In this document: positions 37,547-44,428 of the stretch, in pieces
How the letters are laid out: each line of letters opens with the position of its first letter
Position numbering within the stretch: position 1 is the first letter of the stretch
Assembly (NCBI GenBank): GCA_900317565.1
Contig: ONHI01000036.1
Coordinates: 1-44,428, forward strand
Direction: 5' to 3'
Source: an uncultured Eubacteriales bacterium
GTDB lineage: Bacteria > Bacillota > Clostridia > Christensenellales > Aristaeellaceae
Length of the DNA stretch: 44,428 bases
Notes under the pieces: model-generated
What the model saw: the letters and a program-made list of their open reading frames with translations, nothing else
The model's database searches: none
Told to the model about the DNA's origin: nothing
Translations under genes and position numbers: made by a program

Positions 37547-39040
37547 TCAGTCCGCCTGCGCGGCGTGATAGGCCTCGTTGTACTCCTCGGTCATCATGGC
37601 GCCGCCCTCGTCGGACCACTGCTGCCAGGCAGCGCGCAGGCCGTCCTCGTCGATCTCGTGGGCGATGTACTGCACCGCGGCGTCGGAGATGATCTGGCTC
37701 AGCGTGGCGCCATAGGCGACGTTGGTCTCGGAGATCAGCGGATAGCAGGGGTTGACCTGCGCGTACTGGGCGAACTCCGCGTTGATCTCGTTGTACTCGG
37801 CGCGCAGGGGAGTGCGCTTCTCGGCGATGCACAGGTCGCCGGGCACGTTCATGCCCAGCTGGTTCAGGCTGTGCTGGATCAGGTGCACCTGGGCGGTGAC
37901 GTCGGTGCCGTCCTCCGGCGCGGCCAGGCGATAGCCCTCGGCATCCAGCCAGTAAGTGACGCCCTCGACGCCCCAGTTCAGCAGCATCTGTCCCTCGGGG
38001 CCGTTGCACCAGTCGAGGAACTTCAGGATCTTGGGCAGGTCGGCCTCGGACACGGCCTTGGTGACCATGATCTCACCGGCGAAGCCGGGGTTCTGGGGCC
38101 AGATGGTGATGGAGCCGTCGTCCTTCTTCAGGCCGCCGATGATCTCGAAGATCTGGTCGGTCACGCCCTCGTTGGTCTCGAACCACTCCTGCTGGCGATA
38201 GCCGTTGTCCAGGCAGTCGAAGCGCATGAAGGCCTTGCCGGTGCGCTCGATGTTGTCCCAGTTGGTGGAATCGATGGTGATGAAATCGGGATCGATGCCG
38301 CCGATCTCATACAGGTGGCGCAGCCAGTTCAGACCCTCCAGGTAGGCGGGATCCTCGTGGGCGGGATAGATGTCGCCGTCCGCGTTGACGCCCCACACGT
38401 TGGGCGCGCCGTAGGCGCAGGTGATCAGATTGATGGTGCCGTCGGTGTAGGAGCACATGTTCAGCGCGTAGGTGTCGTCGCTGTAGCCCGCCAGCGCCTC
38501 GGCCAGGGCGGTCAGCTCCTCGATGGTCTCGGGCTCCTTCTCGATGCCGACCTCCTTGGCGATGTCGGAGCGATAGTAGATGCCGGCGCGGGGATAGGCG
38601 CGGCTGCGGAAGATGCCGTAGATGCGGCCGTCCACGGAGATGTTGTTGTAGACGGCGGGATCGCCCTGGGCCAGATAGGGATAATTCTCGGCGTCGGACA
38701 CATAATCGGTCAGATCCCAGAACGCGCCGGCGCGGGCGGAGTTGATGATGTTGGTGGCGCGGGCGTCGGTCACGGCCATCAGCATGGGCATGTTGCTGTC
38801 CGTCAGGGTGGTCGCCACGGCCTCGCCATAGGTGGAATTGGCGACGAAGTTGATCTCCAGCTTCACGCCGGTGGCCGCCTCAATGGCCTCCAGCACCGGG
38901 TTGTTCTCGGTCTGGAAGTCCTCGGTGGAATAGAAGTCGGGCAGCATCACGGTGACGGTGAGGGGCTCCTCCGCCACGGCGATGCTCAGCATCGACAGCG
39001 CCAGCGCGATGGCCAGCATCAGGGTCAACAGCTTTTTCAT
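37547..39040 (-). CDS. Extracellular sugar-binding protein of an ABC transporter (LplA-type)
   Basis: The 497-residue protein has a signal peptide (MKKLLTLMLAIALALSMLSI, then AVAEEP) and the type 1 solute-binding fold (ENNPVLEAIEAATGVKLEIN, TDARATNIINS, FRSRAYPRAGIYYRSD, KILKFLDWCNGPEGQMLLNW). It belongs with the LplB/YtcP permeases upstream and would capture pectin-derived oligosaccharides. The mature N-terminus follows AVA-E with no lipobox cysteine, unusual for a monoderm binding protein. Confidence 0.93.
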   Translation of the reverse strand: MKKLLTLMLAIALALSMLSIAVAEEPLTVTVMLPDFYSTEDFQTENNPVLEAIEAATGVKLEINFVANSTYGEAVATTLTDSNMPMLMAVTDARATNIINSARAGAFWDLTDYVSDAENYPYLAQGDPAVYNNISVDGRIYGIFRSRAYPRAGIYYRSDIAKEVGIEKEPETIEELTALAEALAGYSDDTYALNMCSYTDGTINLITCAYGAPNVWGVNADGDIYPAHEDPAYLEGLNWLRHLYEIGGIDPDFITIDSTNWDNIERTGKAFMRFDCLDNGYRQQEWFETNEGVTDQIFEIIGGLKKDDGSITIWPQNPGFAGEIMVTKAVSEADLPKILKFLDWCNGPEGQMLLNWGVEGVTYWLDAEGYRLAAPEDGTDVTAQVHLIQHSLNQLGMNVPGDLCIAEKRTPLRAEYNEINAEFAQYAQVNPCYPLISETNVAYGATLSQIISDAAVQYIAHEIDEDGLRAAWQQWSDEGGAMMTEEYNEAYHAAQAD

Positions 39041-39093
39041 GATCGTTCCTCCTTATTTATTGTTATTCAAGCAGCATCGGCTGCAAATAACCG

Positions 39094-40032
39094 CTATCCC
39101 TTCAGCGCGCCCACCATGACGCCCTTCACGAAATACTTTTGCAGGAAGGGATACACGCACATGATCGGCACGGTGGAGACCACGATGACCGCCATCTTGA
39201 TGGATTGCTCCGGCGGCTGTACGAAGTTGGGGTCCAGATTGGCCATGTCGCCCGCGGAGGCGTTGGCCAGTATGATGATCTCGCGCAGCAGCACCTGCAA
39301 CGGCCACTTCTCCCGCGCGCCGGTCATGTAGATCATGGCGCCGAAGTAGGCGTTCCAGTGGCCCACGGCGTAGAACAGGCCGAAGGTGGCCAGCACCGGC
39401 AGCGACAGCGGCAGCACGATCTTCCACAGCACGCCCACGTCGTTGCAGCCGTCGATGGAGGCGGATTCCTCCAGCTCCTGGGGGATGCCCTGGAAGAAGT
39501 TCTTGACGATCATCATGTTGTAGGCGCTGATCGCGCCTGGCAGCAGCACGCTCCAGTAGGTGTCCTTCAGGTGCAGCCAGTTGGCGACCACGATGTAGGT
39601 GGGGATCATGCCGCCGGAGAAGAACATGGAGAATATGACCATGTTCAGGAAGAAGTTCCTGCCGCGCAGCCGCTTCTTCGAGACGGCGTAGGCCATCGTG
39701 ACCGTGCAGAACAGGTTGATCAGCGTGCCCGCGGCGGTGATGAACACCGAATTGCCGAAGGCCGTGATGATCTTGTTGGAGGAGAAGATGTACTTATAGG
39801 CGTCCAGCGTCACGTCCCGGGGAATGATGAACATGGGCCGGGTCGCCAGCTCATACTCCGAGGCGAAGGACGCGCCGAGGATGTAGATGAAGGGCAGTAT
39901 CGTGGTGAAGGCCACCAGCGACACGATCACGTAGTTCAGCACGTCGAAGGTCTTGCTGGCCGCGCTCTCCTTGACGCCCACGGGATTGAGCCTGTCGGGA
40001 AGCTTGATCTTCTGATTCGCCTTTTCCGCCAT
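39094..40032 (-). CDS. Carbohydrate ABC transporter permease (YtcP/LplC type)
   Basis: The 312-residue permease has six membrane helices and the EAA loop LEESASIDGCNDVGVLWKIV, where it contacts the ATPase. The FAS ending of the first loop and the terminal VKGVMVGALKG are typical of the LplC/YtcP group. It pairs with the LplB-like permease encoded upstream. No ATPase gene is present; an MsmX-type shared ATPase encoded elsewhere is expected. Confidence 0.94.
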   Translation of the reverse strand: MAEKANQKIKLPDRLNPVGVKESAASKTFDVLNYVIVSLVAFTTILPFIYILGASFASEYELATRPMFIIPRDVTLDAYKYIFSSNKIITAFGNSVFITAAGTLINLFCTVTMAYAVSKKRLRGRNFFLNMVIFSMFFSGGMIPTYIVVANWLHLKDTYWSVLLPGAISAYNMMIVKNFFQGIPQELEESASIDGCNDVGVLWKIVLPLSLPVLATFGLFYAVGHWNAYFGAMIYMTGAREKWPLQVLLREIIILANASAGDMANLDPNFVQPPEQSIKMAVIVVSTVPIMCVYPFLQKYFVKGVMVGALKG

Positions 40033-40049
40033 TTCCAGCGCCTCCCTTC

Positions 40050-41012
40050 TCAGTACAGGCCCTGCTCGCCCAAGGCGTGCGCGACCTTGTTGGAGCTCAT
40101 GACCAGTATGACGCTGATGACGGATTTCATCAGGCCCACGGCCGCGGCGTAGCTGTAATTGCCGCCGGACTTGCCGAGGCCCTGCTCATACACGAACACG
40201 TCCAGCGTCTGGGAGACGCTGCGGTTCATGGCGTTGGCCATCAGGATCAGGTGGTCGTAGCCGGTATCCAGCACCGAGCCCATGCGCAGCACCAGCATCA
40301 GCACGATGGTGGAGCGGATGGCCGGCAGCGTGATGTGCCACAGCCGCTGGAAGCGGTTCGCGCCGTCCATCATGGCCGCCTCGTAGAGCTGCGTGTCCAC
40401 GTTGGTCAGCGCCGCCAGGAAGATGATCGTGCCCCAGCCCGTCTCCTTCCAGATCGTCTGGCCGATGATCATCCATCGGAACACCCTGGGATCGGACAGA
40501 TACTTCACGGGATGGCCCAGCATGGCCTCGGTGGCCTTGTAGACGATGCCCGAGGAGCCAAAGATCACGAAGGTGATGGACACCACGATGACGATGGAGA
40601 TGAAGTGCGGCACGTACAGCAGGGTCTGAAGCACCTTTTTGTAGCGCAGCGAGCGCATCTCGTTGAGCAGCAGCGCCAATATGATCGGCGCGGGGAAGTA
40701 GAGCACGATGTTCATCAGCGACAGGATCAGCGTGTTCGTGAGATAGCGGATCCAGGAGGGCGATTTGAAGAAGTAGCTGAACCATTTCAGGCCCACCCAT
40801 TCGCTGCCGGTGACGCCCGAAAAGGGCACGTAATTTTCAAAGGAAATGATGATGCCGTACATCGGCAGATATTTGAATATCACAAAGTAGATCAGCCCGG
40901 GCAGCAGCATCAGGTACAGCCACTTGTCGCGCTTTATATCGCGCCGCAGCTTGGTCCAGTATTCCGCGCGTCTGCCGGATTTGCTTTGGCGATTGCCAAC
41001 CTCCGAAACCAT
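40050..41012 (-). CDS. Carbohydrate ABC transporter permease (LplB type)
   Basis: The 320-residue permease has a basic N-terminus, six membrane helices (WLYLMLLPGLIYFVIFKYLP first), and the EAA motif YEAAMMDGANRFQRLWHITL. It is the first gene of the pectin operon. GGAGGG precedes the ATG and a consensus promoter lies 110 bases upstream. Together with the second permease it forms the membrane channel for oligosaccharides. Confidence 0.94.
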   Translation of the reverse strand: MVSEVGNRQSKSGRRAEYWTKLRRDIKRDKWLYLMLLPGLIYFVIFKYLPMYGIIISFENYVPFSGVTGSEWVGLKWFSYFFKSPSWIRYLTNTLILSLMNIVLYFPAPIILALLLNEMRSLRYKKVLQTLLYVPHFISIVIVVSITFVIFGSSGIVYKATEAMLGHPVKYLSDPRVFRWMIIGQTIWKETGWGTIIFLAALTNVDTQLYEAAMMDGANRFQRLWHITLPAIRSTIVLMLVLRMGSVLDTGYDHLILMANAMNRSVSQTLDVFVYEQGLGKSGGNYSYAAAVGLMKSVISVILVMSSNKVAHALGEQGLY

Positions 41013-41051
41013 GTGTCACCCTCCTTCTGAATTGACGGCGATCATGCGCGA

Positions 41052-41073
41052 CACGCCGGAGTATGCCGGCGTG
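41052..41073 (-). promoter_or_regulatory. Hairpin in the leader of the pectin operon
   Basis: Perfect stem CACGCCGG/CCGGCGTG with a 6-base loop between promoter and lplB start. It has no T-tract; it may be a control or stability element. Confidence 0.4.
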
Positions 41074-41123
41074 CAACAAAAAAGATGTTTTTTATGTAAT
41101 GTGCCAAAGCAGCATGTATCATT

Positions 41124-41153
41124 ATTATAGGATATAGCGATTGTTGCTGTCAA
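41124..41153 (-). promoter_or_regulatory. Promoter of the pectin transport and degradation operon
   Basis: Consensus TTGACA (41148-41153) and TATAAT (41124-41129) with an 18-base spacer on the minus strand. No obvious cre site is seen. Confidence 0.85.
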
Positions 41154-41182
41154 TAGGTTAAATAGGATTTAATGGGGTATAA

Positions 41183-41232
41183 GAAAAAATTATCAACGAC
41201 GCCGGAGTTCCCAGAAAGGGCGTCCGGCGTCG
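41183..41232 (-). terminator. Terminator of the pot operon
   Basis: Stem CGACGCCGGA/TCCGGCGTCG (41197-41206 with 41223-41232), followed on the minus strand by TTGATAATTTTTTC. Confidence 0.85.
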
Positions 41233-41267
41233 CGTTTATCGGTTCAAATGATGCTGTGCGGGCGGGC

Positions 41268-42329
41268 TTATCGCGCCATGCGGATCTCCATCCAGATGCT
41301 CTCATACAGGTCCATGCTGTCGGAGATGTCGTTGTAATACTCGCAGCGGGCGATCACGTCCTGGGGCGGGTTCAGCGCGCCGTTGGCGGCCTCCTCCTCG
41401 CTGAGGCCCTCGACGACCTGCCTGATGGGGGAGCTGTAGTAGATGTAGTCCATGTTCATGCGGGCGATCTCGGGGTCGCACATGAAGTTGATGAAGCACT
41501 CGGCGGCCGCCTTGTTGGCGGTGCCCTTGGGGATGCACATGCCGTCCACCCAGATGTTGCTGCCCTCCTCGGGCACCACATAGGCCAGGTTGTCGGCCTT
41601 CTCCATGGCGTACAGCGCGTCGCCGGAGTAGATCACGGCCAGGGCGGCCTCGCCGGCCACCATCTTGTCCTTGGTCTCGTCCACGAAGTTGCCGGAGACC
41701 AGCTTGTCCCGCTTCTGCTTCACCAGCAGGTCGCAGGCCTCGCGCAGCTCGTCGGGGTTGCGGGTGTTCATGGAATAGCCCAGCGCCTTCAGGCCCAGGC
41801 CGATGGTATCGCGCAGGGAGTTCATCATGAAGATGCTGCCGGCGTATTCGCCGTCGAACAGGCTCTGCCAGCTGGTGATGGGGGCGGACACCATATCGGT
41901 GTTGTAGAGGATGCCCAGGGTGCCCCACATGTACGGCACGGAGTGGGCGTTGCCGGGATCATAGCTGGGGTCGCGCAGGTTGTCCAGCACATTTTCCAGG
42001 TTCGGGATGTTGCTCAGGTCCAGCTCCTCCAGCCGGTCCTCCTTGATCAGGCGCTCGATCATGTATTCGGAGGGGAAGATGACGTCATAGGCGCCCGCGC
42101 CGGCCTCCAGCTTGGCGTACATATCCTCGTTCTGGGTGAAGTTCACATACTCCACGCTCACACCCGTCTGCTCCTCGAAGATGTTCAGGACCTCCGGGTC
42201 GATGTAGTCGAACCAGTTGTACACGGTCAGCCGGGTGCCCGCGAAGGGCTTGTCGGCCTCGGCCAGGGCGGCGGGCAGCGCGGCGCACGCCAGCGCCACG
42301 ACCAGCAGAATGATGGCGATCTTCTTCAT
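41268..42329 (-). CDS. potD: Spermidine/putrescine-binding protein
   Basis: The 353-residue protein has a signal peptide ending AALA-E and a PotD-type binding domain. The start LTVYNWFDYIDPEVLNIFEE, the conserved YDVIFPSEYMIERL, VPYMWGTLGILYN and IWVDGMCIPKGTANKAAAE are diagnostic. It delivers polyamines to PotBC. The ATG at 42329 has GGAGG 10 bases upstream; the open frame extends much further but overlaps potC. A typical lipobox is absent. Confidence 0.95.
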   Translation of the reverse strand: MKKIAIILLVVALACAALPAALAEADKPFAGTRLTVYNWFDYIDPEVLNIFEEQTGVSVEYVNFTQNEDMYAKLEAGAGAYDVIFPSEYMIERLIKEDRLEELDLSNIPNLENVLDNLRDPSYDPGNAHSVPYMWGTLGILYNTDMVSAPITSWQSLFDGEYAGSIFMMNSLRDTIGLGLKALGYSMNTRNPDELREACDLLVKQKRDKLVSGNFVDETKDKMVAGEAALAVIYSGDALYAMEKADNLAYVVPEEGSNIWVDGMCIPKGTANKAAAECFINFMCDPEIARMNMDYIYYSSPIRQVVEGLSEEEAANGALNPPQDVIARCEYYNDISDSMDLYESIWMEIRMAR

Positions 42330-42394
42330 TTGCAGCATCCTCCATATCTTGGGTTTCTTGGGTGTATGATCGACGGCCGGAGCCGTTAATCTTA

Positions 42395-43180
42395 TTAAAT
42401 ATTCTCCAGTCCGCTGCGCCGGTTGACCAGCAGCAGCAGGGCCATGATGGCCACGAACATCAGCGTGGACAGGGCGTACATCGTGGGCTCCACGCCGCGG
42501 CGGGCGGCTGAATAGACGATCATCGCCAGGTTCTGGTCGGTGTTGGAGGTGAAATAGGAGATCACGAAGTCGTCCAGCGACATCGTGAAGGCCAGCAGCG
42601 CGCCGGTGACGATGCCGGGGGTGATCTCCGGGATGATGACCTTGCGCAGCGCCCGCAGCGGGCTGCAGCCCAGGTCCAGCGCCGCCTCGTAGAGGTTCGG
42701 GTTCATCTGCCGCAGCTTCGGCATCACCGAGAACAGCACGTAGGGCGTGTCGAAGGCGATGTGGGCCATCACCATGGTCCACTTGCCCATGGGAATCTTT
42801 GTGAACACGAACATCAGCATCAGCGAAACGCCGGTGACGATGTCCGGGGTGGTCATGGGCAGGTAGGAGACGTTGATCAGCACGTTGGCCATGCCCGTGT
42901 TCATGGCGTGCATGCCGATGGCCCCCAGCGTGCCGATCACGGTGGAGACCGCCGTGGCCACCACGGCCACCTCCAGCGTGATGCGCAGCGCGGCCATGAT
43001 CTGCTTGCTGGTGAACAGCTTGGCGTACCAGTCCAGCGTGAAGCCGGTCCACTCCGCCCGGGAGACGGAGCTGTTGAAGGACAGCGCGATCATGATCACG
43101 ATGGGGATGTACAGGAAGGCCAGCACCAGCGCCAGATAGGTGCCGCGCAGGGCCTTGGCGGCGCGTGAGCTTCTCACCAC
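42395..43180 (-). CDS. potC: Spermidine/putrescine ABC transporter permease PotC
   Basis: The 261-residue permease has six helices, the PotC start (YLALVLAFLYIPIVIMIALS, FNSS), and the EAA loop YEAALDLGCSPLRALRKVII. The middle FTMSLDDFVISYF is characteristic of PotC. It starts with GTG, overlapping the potB stop by 7 bases, with GGAGGT inside potB as the ribosome site. Confidence 0.95.
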   Translation of the reverse strand: MVRSSRAAKALRGTYLALVLAFLYIPIVIMIALSFNSSVSRAEWTGFTLDWYAKLFTSKQIMAALRITLEVAVVATAVSTVIGTLGAIGMHAMNTGMANVLINVSYLPMTTPDIVTGVSLMLMFVFTKIPMGKWTMVMAHIAFDTPYVLFSVMPKLRQMNPNLYEAALDLGCSPLRALRKVIIPEITPGIVTGALLAFTMSLDDFVISYFTSNTDQNLAMIVYSAARRGVEPTMYALSTLMFVAIMALLLLVNRRSGLENI

Positions 43181-43989
43181 AGCCCACCTCCCTCGTTATC
43201 CGGGTCCACCTTGCGCAAAAAGCCTATGGACAGTATGATCAGCACCAGCATCACCAGGGAGATCGTGCTGCCCACGTTGCGGTTGTTCATCGATATGAAG
43301 TAATCCTCGATCATGTCGCCCACCAGGTAGATCATGCCGCTGGACATCAGCCGCGATATGGAGAAGGTGGTGACCGAGGGCATGAACACCATCGTGATGC
43401 CGGAGACCACGCCGGGGATCGACATGGGCAGCACCACCCGGCTGACCACCTGCAGCGGGCTGCAGCCCAGGTCCTCCGCCGCCTCGATGACGGAATAATC
43501 CATCTTCTTGAGCACCGTGTAGATCGGCAGCACCATGAAGGGCAGGTAGTTGTACACCATGCCCAGCACCACCGCGCCTTCGGTGCCGATCATCTTCATG
43601 CCCGGCAGCCCCAGGGCCCGCAGCAGCGTGTTCAGCACGCCGTTGTCCTCCAGCAGCGTCATCATGGCGTAGGTGCGCAGCAGGAAGTTCATCCACATGG
43701 GCACGATGATCAGCACCACCAGGCTCTGGGCGTGGGTGAAATCCCGGCTGGACAGGAAATAGGCGCAGGGATAGCCGATCAGCAGGCACAGCACCGTGCA
43801 GTACAGCGCCAGGCGCAGGCTGTCCCACAGCACGTACAGGTACATCGGCTGGGCGATCTTGGAAAAGTTCTCCAGCGTGAACGCGCCCGAGGGCGTGGTG
43901 AAGGCATAGTAGCACACGAACAGCAGCGGCACCACCGTGAAGAGCACCATCCACAGCGCGTAGGGGGAGGCATACCAGGAACGCTTCAT
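43174..43989 (-). CDS. potB: Spermidine/putrescine ABC transporter permease PotB
   Basis: The 271-residue permease has six helices (WMVLFTVVPLLFVCYYAFT first) and EAA loop IEAAEDLGCSPLQVVSRVVL; MNFLLRTYAMMTLLEDNGVL is typical of PotB. It forms the channel with PotC. It starts 4 bases after the potA stop on the same strand. Confidence 0.95.
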   Translation of the reverse strand: MKRSWYASPYALWMVLFTVVPLLFVCYYAFTTPSGAFTLENFSKIAQPMYLYVLWDSLRLALYCTVLCLLIGYPCAYFLSSRDFTHAQSLVVLIIVPMWMNFLLRTYAMMTLLEDNGVLNTLLRALGLPGMKMIGTEGAVVLGMVYNYLPFMVLPIYTVLKKMDYSVIEAAEDLGCSPLQVVSRVVLPMSIPGVVSGITMVFMPSVTTFSISRLMSSGMIYLVGDMIEDYFISMNNRNVGSTISLVMLVLIILSIGFLRKVDPDNEGGGLW

Positions 43990-43993
43990 GCTG

Positions 43994-44428
43994 CTAGGCC
44001 TCCTTGTCCGCGCTTTCGGTGGCGATTTCGGCGTCCGCCGTCTTCGCCTTGTGCATGATGTGGATGTTGTAGGGCACGATGGTCATGCCCACCCGGCTAC
44101 CCACCGGCTGCATCGTGGTGGAATGGACCTTCCAGGGCTGCGCGTTGGCGTCGCCCTTTATCATCATCTCATAGTGGACGCCCTTGAAGATCACGCTCTG
44201 CACCGTGCCGGTCAGCATGCCCACGTCCTCGCCCACGATCATGATGTCCTCGGGGCGGATGACCACGTCCACCGGCTCGTTGGTGCCGAAGCCCTCGTCC
44301 ACGCACTGGAATTCGGTGCCGCAGAACTGCACCAGATCGTCCTCCAGCATCACGCCGTCCAATATGTTGCTCTCGCCGATGAAATCCGCCACGAAGGCGT
44401 TCTTCGGCTCGTCGTAGATGCGCTTGGG
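43994..44428 (-). CDS. potA: Spermidine/putrescine ABC transporter ATPase PotA, partial
   Basis: Only the last 144 codons are in the window; the gene continues past 44428. The visible part begins PKRIYDEPKNAFVADFIGES, the end of the ATPase domain, followed by the regulatory TOBE domain (VDVVIRPEDIMIVGEDVGML, TGTVQSVIFKGVHYEMMIKG). The Walker motifs lie outside. It is the first visible gene of the potABCD operon. Confidence 0.93.
   Translation of the reverse strand, partial: PKRIYDEPKNAFVADFIGESNILDGVMLEDDLVQFCGTEFQCVDEGFGTNEPVDVVIRPEDIMIVGEDVGMLTGTVQSVIFKGVHYEMMIKGDANAQPWKVHSTTMQPVGSRVGMTIVPYNIHIMHKAKTADAEIATESADKEA

Noticed and set aside
36767..39331. 854-codon plus-strand open frame opposite the deacetylase and binding-protein genes
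   Set aside because: It is a shadow of GC-rich coding sequence on the minus strand. Its product is low-complexity (rich in Val, Gly, His, Gln) and resembles no family, while the minus frames have clear domains.

Overview
The window looks like a piece of chromosome (or metagenome-assembled genome) from a high-GC, spore-forming member of the Clostridia, probably from a gut or fibre-rich habitat. The support is indirect: the sporulation pair yabP-yabQ followed by a DivIC-type gene, Gram-positive style Shine-Dalgarno sites (GGAGG), tRNAs with an encoded CCA, BspA-type and Ig-like surface proteins, and LplB/YtcP-type sugar transport. No rRNA or other phylogenetic marker allows a species name. Most of the window is GC-rich housekeeping DNA; two tRNA genes mark accessory regions.

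Layout. 1-6150: HD-domain nucleotidase, a VapC-type PIN toxin pair, argH, a surface protein, argG (broken by a precise 8-bp tandem duplication) and a YoeB/RelB toxin pair. 6200-12400: tadA, a MATE exporter, a DUF421/DUF4363 pair, a zinc-ribbon protein, a CapA-like metallophosphatase and ispE. 12497-19456: tRNA-Leu(GAG) followed by a 6.8-kb integrated element between perfect 66-bp att repeats. It carries a tyrosine integrase, a divergent repressor, an excisionase-like HTH protein, a replication-initiation-like protein, a sigma factor, a phage small terminase, a head-tail connector-like protein and small unknown genes, but no large terminase, portal, capsid or tail gene. This is the layout of a phage satellite (PICI-like). 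19457-19950: a second, shorter accreted segment.

The most interesting feature is a pair of homologous, apparently undescribed type I toxin-antitoxin modules, one at the right end of the satellite (18902-19217) and one just outside it (19483-19931). Each has a 27-residue membrane peptide, a long structured mRNA whose ribosome binding site is sequestered, and a convergent antisense RNA with its own -35/-10 promoter and its own terminator. The second copy has two tandem 71-bp hairpin repeats inserted at its -10 box; a third repeat copy lies at 30642.

20059-27304: yabP-yabQ-divIC, proC-rmuC, a secreted repeat protein, KDPG aldolase, a membrane protein and a two-component system. 27599-29805: tRNA-Val(CAC) followed by two further copies of its 3' part, with an XRE regulator, a small secreted protein and gene fragments between them, which is an old accretion site without integrase. 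30247-34214: a structured non-coding stretch, then an esterase, a cyclophilin-like protein, a DUF1349 protein, a flavin/PLP-oxidase-like protein and a GNAT acetyltransferase.

34254-41012 (minus strand) is a pectin utilisation locus: two ABC permeases, a solute-binding protein, a polysaccharide deacetylase, a PL22 oligogalacturonate lyase-like protein and two SGNH esterases. Oligosaccharides would be imported, de-esterified and cleaved inside the cell; KDPG aldolase at 24199 could serve the lower part of that pathway. 41268-44428 is a polyamine transporter operon potABCD, cut by the window edge in potA.
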